Assembly: GCF_020734105.1 (NCBI RefSeq)
Contig: NZ_JAJAFR010000022.1
Location: forward strand, 1-58,103
Reading direction: 5' to 3'
DNA: 58,103 nt
Source of the DNA: Alkalihalobacillus deserti
GTDB lineage: Bacteria; Bacillota; Bacilli; Bacillales; Bacillaceae_D
Under the pieces are notes generated by a model. The model did not search any database. It had not been told where the DNA came from and saw nothing but the letters and a program-made list of their open reading frames with translations. Below, piece after piece: positions 1 to 7,992 of the stretch. The position numbers were made by a program, and so were the translations under genes. The stretch's first letter is position 1; each line of letters opens with the position of its first letter.

Positions 1-1
1 T

Positions 2-319
2 GGGCTAAGCTTGATGGAGCACACGTCTGGCAAACATAAGGGACAAACTAGAATAACCAAAAGAGGCAGGAAAAATCTAAGAGCCCTTTTGTTTAGAGTC
101 ATTATGCCGCTTGTGGCTAAGAATTCTGCTTTTAAAGCCTTACACGAATACTATACAAAACGCCCTGATAATCCATTGAAAAAGATGCAGTCACTGATAG
201 CCTTATGTAATAAATTGATACGAGTGTTATTTGCAATCGGTAAGAAGCAGTTTGAGTTTAGTGAAGATAGAATGCTAAAGGATATTCCTCATATGACTGA
301 ATTGCCAAAGGTAGCTTAA
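2..319 (+). CDS. IS110-family transposase, C-terminal fragment (runs off left edge)
   Basis: The reading frame is open from base 2, so the gene starts outside the window and only about 105 C-terminal residues are present. The fragment has the typical C-terminal block of IS110-family DEDD transposases: a GKHKGQTRITKRGRKNLR segment followed by an alpha-helical stretch. This is the Tnp20 region with the conserved serine (HTSG) used in catalysis. IS110 enzymes recombine DNA guided by a bridge RNA carried in the non-coding end of the element. Family assignment is firm; whether the whole element is intact cannot be judged here. Confidence 0.88.
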   Translation, partial: GLSLMEHTSGKHKGQTRITKRGRKNLRALLFRVIMPLVAKNSAFKALHEYYTKRPDNPLKKMQSLIALCNKLIRVLFAIGKKQFEFSEDRMLKDIPHMTELPKVA

Positions 320-439
320 TTTTTCTCGATACTAGGAAAATAATATGGTTTTTAAGTAGATTATTTCAATAATTAATAGACATTTGAAGCACGGATTAGT
401 CAGTAAATCAACTAAAATACGGACATTGATCCTGTCGGG

Positions 440-590
440 CAGCATAACTGACATCTACCTCATGGAAAGGTTGGACGAAGGAATTTTGGAGCATAGACTC
501 TGCGAGATATGGGAGGGTTGACCTCCATGAGAAATGTAGACATCCACCAGTGCGACCATACTTCAACTTAATATCCACTTTTTGGATAGA
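440..590 (+). ncRNA. Candidate structured RNA in the IS110 3' tail
   Basis: The region downstream of the transposase has no ORF but folds well on paper. Arm 454-471 (tctac, ctcatgg, aggt) pairs with 521-540 (acct, ccatgag, gtaga), interrupted only by a 2-nt and a 4-nt bulge. Inside lies a small hairpin (gca...tgc, 491-503). A further hairpin pairs tatcca 572-577 with tggata 583-588. IS110 elements encode bridge RNAs in their non-coding ends, on the 3' side in the IS1111 subgroup, so this is a candidate. The element's right boundary is not defined by what I can see. The rest of 320-1029 holds no gene. Confidence 0.35.
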
Positions 591-775
591 GGTGGTTTGG
601 GTGCATACAGTCTTTTTTGCTTCTCAACTCCAAGATATACCTATAAAACAACTTTATCCCATGTTATCAATGTCTATTAAAAATGGATGACTATGAAATA
701 GTGAGAAAAGGCTAGAAATCGAAAGATTTACCTTTCTATATAGAGGGAGTTTAGCTTTAATGTAAAATAATTAGC

Positions 776-859
776 GGAATCCACTTCCGATACGATAGGG
801 AGGAATTTATTACATAATAGGGGAATGATGATTCCTCGGAGTAATTGAAAGTGGATTCC
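776..859. repeat. 11-bp inverted repeat around a 62-nt loop
   Basis: ggaatccactt at 776-786 is exactly complementary to aagtggattcc at 849-859. A nested weaker pair (aggaat near 801, attcct near 831) lies inside. No ORF covers it. It could be a small structured RNA, an insertion-sequence remnant or a chance palindrome. Confidence 0.5.
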
Positions 860-920
860 TAGTGGTACCGAAAACAAGTCTTATAGATGGGATTTTAAGA
901 GAGCTTCTGTTTTAAATCAT

Positions 921-957
921 AACGAAGACGGTACGTGATTTTCGCACCGTCTTCGTT
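921..957. terminator. Strong stem-loop, probable terminator
   Basis: aacgaagacggtac at 921-934 pairs with gcaccgtcttcgtt at 944-957 with one mismatch and a short loop. It lies downstream of the minus-strand glycosyltransferase that ends at 1030. The flanking T-tract is weak on both strands, so the call rests mainly on the stem. Confidence 0.55.
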
Positions 958-1029
958 AATTGATCCCATTTTTATTTACATCCCAAGATTTATAAAAAGT
1001 CTTTTGGCAGAAAAATGTCATCATAGATT

Positions 1030-2115
1030 TTAAGTTTTATACCGAGATAATAGACTGGACAACTCATCAAGATTCACTTTAAAGTTCCATTTTCCCTCCC
1101 AATCGGTTCCTCGTTCAGCATCGTTAATTAAATAGTAGTAATCGAAATTAAAGTAATTGAAAAATCGCTGATAAATATTATTAACATAGCTGTTAGACTG
1201 CAATTCCACAATTTTAGTACCAGGCCTGCAAAATATCAAGTTAGTTTCACCGGCTCCATGTGGTGTTATCACAACATCTGCTGAAGCAAATAAATTGACT
1301 TTTTCTGCAACTGATAATGAGCTTAGAGACACACTCTTAAAACCAAGAGGTTTGAGTAGCTCGATAACCTCAGTTTCATTGATAACCCTACGATAATGTG
1401 CATCAGTACGACTTATATACAATCTCTTATTGCGTTCCCAGTTATAAGGGAATTTAAATTTATTCATGAGTTTAGCCCGAACGAACTGCGCGCTCCATTT
1501 CGGATAATAAGACGTAACTCCGATCCAAGAAGTTACGATTAATTTTTTGGCTTCAAGATGAGTATCTGGAGTACATTCGATAATTTGATTCCTATCTATA
1601 CCCAATGCAACAAGTGTTTCATATTGAAAAGTCTGAGACAATTTATTGAATACATATTTGTCAATTGGAATACCACTTTTCTGGATCAAGTGAATTCTAG
1701 GTAAGACATCAAAAAACCAATGGAAGTAATTTGTACTAGCAAGATCATAGGTTAAAACAGCAACTGTCTCAGAGGTGATTTGTTTGGGTGGTAAGGGTGT
1801 GGAGAATACATCTGTTTCTACCAAGGTGAAATCGCTGCAAATATCCAACAGTAATTTGTTGTTTGGAGTCAGGACGTAACCGTTTTCCTTTACCACTTTG
1901 CCTTGGCCGATCGCAGTAACATAAGCACTCCTAGAAGGGTGATATCTTTCTTGAAATTCGGGGTGCTCCATTCGTGTTAATGTTTTGCCTGCCTTAATAG
2001 GAAATTGATCATCTGAATAAATTTTTGTAACCATACCCTTGGTGTCGATGCCTATTGCTTCTAATTCTTTCACCCATTCTGATGTTGTCATGTATTGACC
2101 TGTTATATAATCCAT
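1030..2115 (-). CDS. GT61-family (DUF563) glycosyltransferase
   Basis: 361 residues, full length for the family. The DUF563/GT61 signatures are visible: NYFHWFFDVLPR at about 129-140, an RLYISRTDAHYRR segment at about 231-243, and PHGAGETNLIF at about 285-295. These enzymes transfer sugars in polysaccharide or glycoprotein assembly; the substrate is unknown. There is no signal peptide or membrane segment, so it is probably cytoplasmic. A good ribosome site (aaaggagag) precedes the ATG. It lies 67 bp downstream of the LamG-WbsX gene on the same strand and is probably co-transcribed with it. Together with the CgeB-like gene further right it suggests a surface-glycan locus. Confidence 0.85.
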   Translation of the reverse strand: MDYITGQYMTTSEWVKELEAIGIDTKGMVTKIYSDDQFPIKAGKTLTRMEHPEFQERYHPSRSAYVTAIGQGKVVKENGYVLTPNNKLLLDICSDFTLVETDVFSTPLPPKQITSETVAVLTYDLASTNYFHWFFDVLPRIHLIQKSGIPIDKYVFNKLSQTFQYETLVALGIDRNQIIECTPDTHLEAKKLIVTSWIGVTSYYPKWSAQFVRAKLMNKFKFPYNWERNKRLYISRTDAHYRRVINETEVIELLKPLGFKSVSLSSLSVAEKVNLFASADVVITPHGAGETNLIFCRPGTKIVELQSNSYVNNIYQRFFNYFNFDYYYLINDAERGTDWEGKWNFKVNLDELSSLLSRYKT

Positions 2116-2182
2116 TTAGACTCTCCTTTATTATTATGAAGGAAAAGTTCCTCACTGATATCTGTTTTGTTGTAGCAAGATC

Positions 2183-3946
2183 TCAATTATAACCATTATC
2201 TTTTAAGGCTTTCTTAACAGCTTCTATATAACGAAATTGGTTTTGTTTATCTGGCTCCAAATACGTTCCTTCCGCCCACTCATTCCATGCATTTATAAAC
2301 AAAAATTCACTTTGGTATATGGTTTCTGCCCTTTTTATTTGCTCGCTCAGATATTTCTCAAACTTTTCAGGGGTGGCGCCTTGATAGATAGTAGCCTCGG
2401 TTCCCCTACGAGCAGTGTTATCCCAATCAAGAAAAGCACCAGGAAAGATTTTTGTATCGTCCCTGCTGTTTTTCCGACTGAGAATACACGACCAGATAGC
2501 ATCATAATCTATCACTGCTTTTCTTTTCTTGTATCCAGAAACCATGCGCCAAATATTTGGACAGTTTGTATGCGCAGCTGTGTAATGTGGTTCAAATTCT
2601 ACACTTGCATTAAAGCGTTCAAGCTTACTAAGCGGTAAATGACCATTCAATGTTCTGACAAAATAAATACCTTTTAAGCCGTTTTGCTTCGCTAAAATAT
2701 CCCAGTAATCTAACATTTCTGAGCAGTTTGGAATACTTTCCGGTCTATAAATTAGAAATAAAGGTTTCTCCTCGACACAAATATATCGTTCATCTTGAAA
2801 TGCATTTAAAAGGTAATCAAAATGTTCCTTCCAATCGTTTTCATTTCCATAGTGTTGTGGCATCAACACCTGATCATCTCTTCCATCCCATCTCCTAGTC
2901 CAAGGCTCATTAGCCCACGAGAGACAGAATGGAAAGTCTGGTTTACCCGTTCTTAAAACTTCATTAAAAGGTTTCTCTAGTAGCCTCTTTCCTTTAAACC
3001 AATAGTGATAATAGCAAAAACCATAGATCCCATACTTCTTAGCTATGTCAACTTGCCATTGCCTTACCAAAGGGTCTGTTAAATCATAATAAAAATCCTG
3101 ATAGGGTTCTCGTGGCTGATAATGTCCTGGAAATAAAGGTTCTGCCTTTCGCGTATTTGTCCATTCAGTAAATCCATCTCCCCACCATTGATTATTCTCA
3201 GGAATTTCATGAAATTGTGGTAAATAAAAAGCTATCATTTTCATTTTTTTATTCTTGATCAAATTATTTTCTTTTTTGTGAGTGTTTATTTCTTCAAGTT
3301 GTTGAATATCCTTTTGCTTCGAAATGTGAGTCGAGATTCTCTCACTAAATATTTGGTTGTTTTCATGAGGATAACCGCTCCAATTTAAAACAAGCCCTTC
3401 TTCATCTCCTACTATCTCGTTATTCATACAATCGTTGATGAGATCTTCGCTTCTTGGATGATCCCATATTCGTAAATCTTTTACCGTTCCAACAAAAAAG
3501 CCATAGGGATCAAGTCCTCCAATCGTACCTGACGCATATACATCGTTCTTAGGACTTGTATATCCATTCTTCACAAACACTCCATTTATATAAAGGAAAG
3601 GTGTCTTATTTCTATAAACAATCGCAATATGAGTCCACTCTATAAGATTTGCATTATAAACAAGAGTAGCTGGAAAATAACAGTCCGTATGTTCCAATAC
3701 AGTGACACCATTTGTACCAACAGATACTCCGGCACCCGCTTGGAGTAAATTATTTGGATGGCCTGGAAAGATAACATAGCGCTGTCCCTGAGTATTGTCG
3801 CCCAGTATCGATTGTTCAACCAAGCGATGATCCGCCTCTGGTTTCACCCAAAATTCATATGTGAAATTATTTTTTACTTTTTCATATAAGGGTTCGAGTT
3901 GAAGATGCATCTTACCATCAAAATGCAAGAACACTTTTTTTAGCAT
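2183..3946 (-). CDS. LamG-like domain fused to WbsX-type glycosyltransferase
   Basis: The start is placed at 3946 because ggagg sits 8-9 nt upstream of that ATG; the longer frame to 4096 adds only an unlikely AT-rich hydrophobic lead. The product is 587 residues. Residues about 4-190 form a concanavalin/LamG-like beta-sandwich (FTYEFWVKPE, EWTHIAIVYRN, LYINGVFV, VKDLRIWDHPRS). After a charged linker, residues about 234-580 match the WbsX family (GH99-like fold): FYLPQFHEIPENNQWWGDGF, YGFCYYHYWF, FCLSWANEPWTRRWDG and WNEWAEGTYLEP. WbsX proteins occur in O-antigen, rhamnan and other surface polysaccharide loci. The LamG domain may bind glycan. The exact reaction is not known. Confidence 0.85.
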   Translation of the reverse strand: MLKKVFLHFDGKMHLQLEPLYEKVKNNFTYEFWVKPEADHRLVEQSILGDNTQGQRYVIFPGHPNNLLQAGAGVSVGTNGVTVLEHTDCYFPATLVYNANLIEWTHIAIVYRNKTPFLYINGVFVKNGYTSPKNDVYASGTIGGLDPYGFFVGTVKDLRIWDHPRSEDLINDCMNNEIVGDEEGLVLNWSGYPHENNQIFSERISTHISKQKDIQQLEEINTHKKENNLIKNKKMKMIAFYLPQFHEIPENNQWWGDGFTEWTNTRKAEPLFPGHYQPREPYQDFYYDLTDPLVRQWQVDIAKKYGIYGFCYYHYWFKGKRLLEKPFNEVLRTGKPDFPFCLSWANEPWTRRWDGRDDQVLMPQHYGNENDWKEHFDYLLNAFQDERYICVEEKPLFLIYRPESIPNCSEMLDYWDILAKQNGLKGIYFVRTLNGHLPLSKLERFNASVEFEPHYTAAHTNCPNIWRMVSGYKKRKAVIDYDAIWSCILSRKNSRDDTKIFPGAFLDWDNTARRGTEATIYQGATPEKFEKYLSEQIKRAETIYQSEFLFINAWNEWAEGTYLEPDKQNQFRYIEAVKKALKDNGYN

Positions 3947-4363
3947 AATAATCCTCCAGTGCATTAATATGATTAATAAAATCTTTATTTTGACATTTAT
4001 TTCTACTACAATCTTTTGAAATAGGACTACCAGTAATAAGATCATTATATCTTGGATGAAAATGAAATAATCTCTTGGTTTAATTTCATAATTCAAACTT
4101 ACAATTATATACTATGTCAACAGACCTACGTTGTTAACGGCTGTACCATAGGTTAAAGTAGAAATTTTCTAAATCAAAAGAAATCTAAAATGGTGTATGA
4201 ATTAATAATTTATAGCTTTAACAGCCTAATATATTTAGATGCGAACGTCATTCTATATGTTTAATTAATGGAAAAGAACGTAATGATATCATCATGACTT
4301 TTCTGATACGGATATAATTGTAATATACTAGAAGTAATATTTTTTTAAAGTGAGGATTCGAAA
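3947..4363. other. Gene-free AT-rich spacer
   Basis: No credible ORF, RNA or strong repeat is visible. It probably contains the promoter for the minus-strand LamG-WbsX/GT61 unit and the former promoter of the decayed PHP gene; agtgagg just before 4364 looks like that gene's ribosome site. Confidence 0.5.
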
Positions 4364-5057
4364 ATGAATTTAAAAGATATTATTGAAACTGGTAGTTTTA
4401 CCTTACATGTATATGAAATCCTGTGATGGGAACTATTCACCAACGGATGTTGTTGAAAAAGCAAAGAGGCTCGGTTAAAGACGATCGCGATTATAGATCA
4501 TGACACCCTTTTAGGTGATAGAAGAGCTGAAAGGGCAGATAAGAAGTTCGAGTAATTCTAGCAATTGTGCTTAGTACGAAGTATAAAGGGAAAAGTATTG
4601 ATATATTTTAACAATACTGCAGGGGGAGATCTAGAAACATTCTGCTACGAATGCGTAAAGGACGAGAGGGAAGAGCGAAACGAATAATTAAAAAATTTAT
4701 TGATTTAGGCTTCTCTATTTCATTAGAATATCAAACTGTGTTTGATGAATAATATTTAGCAGACGGGAAACCTTGCGCGCTTGATAAAATGATCTTATCG
4801 TCAAGGAGGGGTTCCATCTTATTCAGCAGGCAGGAGAAAAAGCTGTTCTAGCGCATCCCGTTTATATTGGGGACGACCAACTCGTCCGATAATTGTTAGC
4901 TTTTTGATTTGATAGAATTGAAGTATGGCATCGTAGCCAAAATAAGATTCATAATGAGCAGTATAAAAAGATGGCAGAAGAATTTAAACTTTTATTGACA
5001 GGTGATTCAGATTTTCATAACGATAACCATCAATTAGGGCAATTTGGAATGAAGTAA
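4364..5057 (+). pseudogene. Decayed PHP-domain metal-dependent phosphoesterase
   Basis: The sequence starts with ATG after a ribosome-site-like agtgagg. Pieces of a PHP protein appear in shifting frames: GSFTLH then KSCDGNYSPTDVVEKAKRLG, then AIIDHDTL, later LAHPVYIGDDQ and finally LLTGDSDFHNDNHQLGQFGMK before a stop at 5057. These correspond to the DLHxHxxxSDG, DHD, AHP and GSDFH metal-binding motifs of the PHP family. Several frameshifts and stops separate them and the middle is shortened. No full-length product is possible. Intact PHP relatives hydrolyse nucleoside or oligonucleotide phosphates. Confidence 0.8.
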
Positions 5058-5109
5058 TATAATATTGAATTTCATTGCATTTAATAAAGTCATTATTACT
5101 ATGATATAA

Positions 5110-5147
5110 AGAGAAAAAAGAGTAGTTCTCCTATTAGAACAACTCTT
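5110..5147 (-). terminator. Rho-independent terminator of the CgeB-like gene
   Basis: aaaagagtagttct (5114-5127) pairs with agaacaactctttt (5134-5147), one mismatch, with a 6-nt loop. Read on the minus strand it is followed by a T-rich tract. It lies immediately after the minus-strand stop codon. Confidence 0.8.
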
Positions 5148-6110
5148 TTAGGAACCTGAAATTGTATTAATCATTTTAGTTAATCGATGATGAAATGTAT
5201 GCTCTAGTAACACTCGTTGCCGTCCTTTTTCTTTAATATCTTCCCTCATTTTGTCGTTTTTGAAAAAGTGAACCACTTTCTCTAGCAAGTCCTGTTGACT
5301 TTTAAATGAAATAATTTCTTCGCCTTTTAAAAAATGCGTTGTTAAATCCTCTTTATGCTCGATTAATTGAAACCCACCGCAAGCTGCAATGTCAAAGGTA
5401 CGATTATTAACACTTTGATTATTAACTCCAATTCTATTTTCATTCATTTCTTCATTATATGATCGATGTGTATTTAAAACGATTTTTGCATTTGAATAGT
5501 AAGTAGCAACTTTCTGGGGCGGAAGCCAACCTCTTATAATCTGCAATTGGTCAGATTCTTCTAAATGCTCTTGCCAACCACCTGACACAATAATTCGATA
5601 AGAAGATTCTTTTAATAATTTCTTTATGATTGTAACCCTGCTTCGATAAGGGTAACCAATTAAACAAATGTCACTCACATATTTTTTTTTGAAGCTTTTA
5701 GGAGAAAAGGTATTTGGATCGGTACCTAAAGGTAAATGATAAACGTTGTTGAAGCCTTGCAAGTGATAATATTTGAGAGCTGCGATATCGATCGTAAAAA
5801 CATAATCGTAGTTAGGGAGGTGTTTTATTGCTCGATCAATATAATAGGGGTCTTCTGTCAACCATAGGGCTATTTTAAATTTCATTTTTTTAAGCCATTG
5901 AAGCATTTCTGATGGAAGTTTATCTCCAACTAAGGTTAGTACAATGTCTGGTTGAAACAATCTGCATTCCGACTTTAAGTGTGAAAGTCCCTTAGAAAGC
6001 TTAAAACTTTTAGCTTTAACATGCTTAATATTGTTTAATTCTTTGAGGATACATTGATCAAAAAAAGTATATATTTTTCCATAGCCAGAAGAAATGTATA
6101 ATACCTTCAT
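5148..6110 (-). CDS. CgeB-like glycosyltransferase (spore surface)
   Basis: 320 residues, resembling the CgeB/YkvP family: an N-terminal Rossmann half beginning MKVLYISSGYGKIY, a central GTDPNTF segment, and a C-terminal Glyco_trans_1_2 half with FDIAACGGFQLIEHKEDL. In B. subtilis CgeB is made late in sporulation and alters the outer spore surface. The product has no membrane segment. It stands alone on the minus strand between two hairpins. Its position beside coat-like genes supports a role in spore surface glycosylation, which is inference. It could instead be the paralogue YkvP, whose function is unknown. Confidence 0.8.
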   Translation of the reverse strand: MKVLYISSGYGKIYTFFDQCILKELNNIKHVKAKSFKLSKGLSHLKSECRLFQPDIVLTLVGDKLPSEMLQWLKKMKFKIALWLTEDPYYIDRAIKHLPNYDYVFTIDIAALKYYHLQGFNNVYHLPLGTDPNTFSPKSFKKKYVSDICLIGYPYRSRVTIIKKLLKESSYRIIVSGGWQEHLEESDQLQIIRGWLPPQKVATYYSNAKIVLNTHRSYNEEMNENRIGVNNQSVNNRTFDIAACGGFQLIEHKEDLTTHFLKGEEIISFKSQQDLLEKVVHFFKNDKMREDIKEKGRQRVLLEHTFHHRLTKMINTISGS

Positions 6111-6254
6111 AATTTTTAACCCCTAATAAAGTTTTAAAAATATCTCTGTACTTTTGAGATATTAATCACTAGATCATTCATACCAACTATGGCTGTATTA
6201 ATTCATACAAAGGTAGTTTAATGTCAGTAAATTTCAATGAAGAGATTCAGAGCA

Positions 6255-6285
6255 TTGGGTTATTTCATTAACTGAAATAACCCAA
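6255..6285 (-). terminator. Stem-loop terminator after the 6305-6985 gene
   Basis: ttgggttatttca at 6255-6267 pairs perfectly with tgaaataacccaa at 6273-6285 around a 5-nt loop. It lies 20 nt beyond the minus-strand stop. There is no clear U-tract, so it may act as a 3' stabiliser. Confidence 0.6.
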
Positions 6286-6304
6286 AGATCGCATAAAATC
6301 GTCT

Positions 6305-6985
6305 TTAATAATTAATAATAATCTGATTTAAAGCAGCTCCGCCCTGTTGTAGTTCCTGACAATAAGCAAAGCCACTCACAACAATAGAATTTCCTATCTC
6401 AGGTGGTGAAAGTGTAAGATCAAAGTTTGAAAAGCTTATTTGTTCACCCGGATCAATAGTCGTTTGGTTTGCAGGTTTTAACCAGTGCTCTCCATTATTT
6501 TTGATTTTTTCTCTCCAATTATCATGAATATAGACCCACTCTTCTGTTGCTGATTCATCAAAGATACGGTCATCTTCCTTATCACGAGAATAAAGTTTAA
6601 TCTTACCACCTAACTTTCCGCCTTCCGAAGGTGTAACACGAATACAGATAATGGGTGTTGTTAAAGGTTGATTACCTGTGTTTTTTAAAATAAAACTCCC
6701 AATCACAAGGACATTTTCCTCTTCAGGCTTCGGTAAAATGGTTGAATAGCTAAAATACACTTGACATTCAATTCTTGATTCTTCTACCTTCTCTTGAGGT
6801 TTATTCTCATTCTTTTCCAGAGCTTCTTTTAGTTGTGTATAGCCTTTCTTGTTATCTTGTAACTGTTTTTCATAAGAGTTAAGTTGTTGTTTATAACGAG
6901 AGATTTCAGAACGATAATGAATGATTTTTTGTTGTAATTGTATAATAGAATCGTTTTGAAGTGATTGCTGAGCTTTTTTTGGCAT
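6305..6985 (-). CDS. Unrecognised protein: coiled-coil head plus beta-rich tail, spore cluster
   Basis: 226 residues with gagggtcagcttt upstream of the ATG. Residues about 10-70 are a coiled coil (NDSIIQLQQKIIHYRSEISR...). Residues about 75-226 look like a compact beta domain (VYFSYSTILP, VLVIGSFILKNTGNQPL, WVYIHDNWREKIKNNGEHW). There is no signal peptide or membrane segment. Its first 50 residues resemble those of the repeat protein at 7993-8919 (see findings), so the two are probably related in localisation. A CATACAAT box resembling a sigma-E -10 element lies upstream. I do not recognise the family. A spore-coat role is inferred from context only. Confidence 0.7.
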   Translation of the reverse strand: MPKKAQQSLQNDSIIQLQQKIIHYRSEISRYKQQLNSYEKQLQDNKKGYTQLKEALEKNENKPQEKVEESRIECQVYFSYSTILPKPEEENVLVIGSFILKNTGNQPLTTPIICIRVTPSEGGKLGGKIKLYSRDKEDDRIFDESATEEWVYIHDNWREKIKNNGEHWLKPANQTTIDPGEQISFSNFDLTLSPPEIGNSIVVSGFAYCQELQQGGAALNQIIINY

Positions 6986-7019
6986 AAAGCTGACCCTCCT
7001 TCATTATATAGTTATATAG

Positions 7020-7027
7020 ATTGTATG
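7020..7027 (-). promoter_or_regulatory. Candidate sigma-E-like -10 box (CATACAAT)
   Basis: On the minus strand CATACAAT matches the known sigma-E -10 consensus, about 35 bp upstream of the 6985 start. The -35 region (ataat, gtcatt nearby) is a poor match in spacing, so this is only a candidate. Confidence 0.35.
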
Positions 7028-7065
7028 TAGGAAAGAGAATGACGATTATCAAAAAAATAATAAGA

Positions 7066-7086
7066 AGGGAGAGTAAATCCTCTCCC
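7066..7086 (-). terminator. Terminator of the cysteine-rich protein gene
   Basis: gggagag (7067-7073) pairs with ctctccc (7080-7086). On the minus strand it is followed by a T-rich tract (ttcttattatttttt). It lies 12 nt past the stop at 7099. Confidence 0.65.
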
Positions 7087-7098
7087 ATAATCAAAAAA

Positions 7099-7782
7099 TT
7101 AGCACTTGCGTTTAACTGAACCCGGGAAAATTTCTGGGCATTGTGGTGGGAAAACATCTACAGGACATAGAACATCTTCGACTGGAAGCTCTTGACGAGG
7201 CTTACAGATCGCTGCTTCTATCTCTAACTTTACAGGTGCTTCCATTTGTACATCTAAGCACAACAAGATAGAGATATCAAGCTGTTGAAAATTATCATCA
7301 CAAATAACATCGGCATCACATTGGAAGTATGTTATATGACATTGTACTTCGGTTCCTTCTGGAGCACATAAGAAGAATGTTTGCGCAGTTGCAAATTGAA
7401 TAGGTTCAGTTTTACAAATAATTTGCTCATTAGCATCTCTAATGACTACTTGAACTAATCCTTTTACAAGAACCTTAACTTTTTCAAGTGTAACTGTTTC
7501 TCCTGTAGGAAGAGTTACAGTTACTGGCTGTCTTCCATTGTGTTGTCTGATTTCTTGACAGAGAATAGAATCCTCAATTAAATCACAATGTACTGTAAAC
7601 CCAGGGTGGGCTTCTAAAAATTCACAAAGATCCTCTGGTGGTGTGAATCCGTTAGTTACACAGTCGAAAATGTTATTTAATTCATCACCATTGAAACTCA
7701 TGAGTGGTAAATCGACTTGGCGTGTTACCCAGTCATACACTTTTGGAACTTTAATACAAACTTTATGCTTATCATGGCTCAT
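7099..7782 (-). CDS. Cysteine-rich spore-surface-type protein (conserved Bacillaceae hypothetical)
   Basis: 227 residues with about 15 cysteines, unusual for a cytoplasmic Bacillus protein but common in cross-linked coat or exosporium proteins. It opens with a KVPKVYDWVTRQVDLPL segment. Two hydrophobic beta-rich stretches follow (VKVLVKGLVQVVIRDANEQI; TAQTFFLCAPEGTEVQCHIT), then LDISILLCLDVQMEAPVKLE. From memory this belongs to a conserved hypothetical group in Bacillaceae; I give no database identifier. There is no signal peptide. The ribosome site is taaggaggtataac. A sigma-K-like promoter and a leader hairpin lie upstream, supporting mother-cell expression late in sporulation. Confidence 0.75.
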   Translation of the reverse strand: MSHDKHKVCIKVPKVYDWVTRQVDLPLMSFNGDELNNIFDCVTNGFTPPEDLCEFLEAHPGFTVHCDLIEDSILCQEIRQHNGRQPVTVTLPTGETVTLEKVKVLVKGLVQVVIRDANEQIICKTEPIQFATAQTFFLCAPEGTEVQCHITYFQCDADVICDDNFQQLDISILLCLDVQMEAPVKLEIEAAICKPRQELPVEDVLCPVDVFPPQCPEIFPGSVKRKC

Positions 7783-7807
7783 AATTGTTATACCTCCTTA
7801 AATTTTC

Positions 7808-7845
7808 ACCCATTATAATAAATTTTAGTATTAATTATAATGGGT
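7808..7845 (-). repeat. 12-bp perfect inverted repeat in the leader of the cysteine-rich gene
   Basis: acccattataat at 7808-7819 is the reverse complement of attataatgggt at 7834-7845, spacer 14 nt. It falls between the predicted start of transcription and the ribosome site of the 7782 gene. It would form a 5' hairpin in the mRNA. Confidence 0.7.
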
Positions 7846-7857
7846 AGCGAACTACTG

Positions 7858-7884
7858 TATCCTATGAAGCTCATGGTTAAGTGT
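7858..7884 (-). promoter_or_regulatory. Sigma-K-like promoter: AC-N16-CATAGGATA
   Basis: The minus strand reads AC (7884-7883), 16 nt, then CATAGGATA (7866-7858), matching the sigma-K pattern (AC, 16-17 bp, CATANNNTA). The same -10 sequence and spacing occur before the sscA-like gene at 26627-26653. Transcription would start near 7850. Confidence 0.6.
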
Positions 7885-7992
7885 GCAGGGTTCAGCGTAA
7901 ATTTTGTTCAATAGGCATATCCCTAGAAATAAGTCAAGGTTGCCAATCATAAGTATGTATAAAGAGAATACTGAAAGACGGAGGGATAATTA

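Noticed and set aside
2237..2638. 133-codon plus-strand ORF
   Set aside because: It is antisense to the WbsX domain, has no ribosome site and reads as a shadow of that gene.
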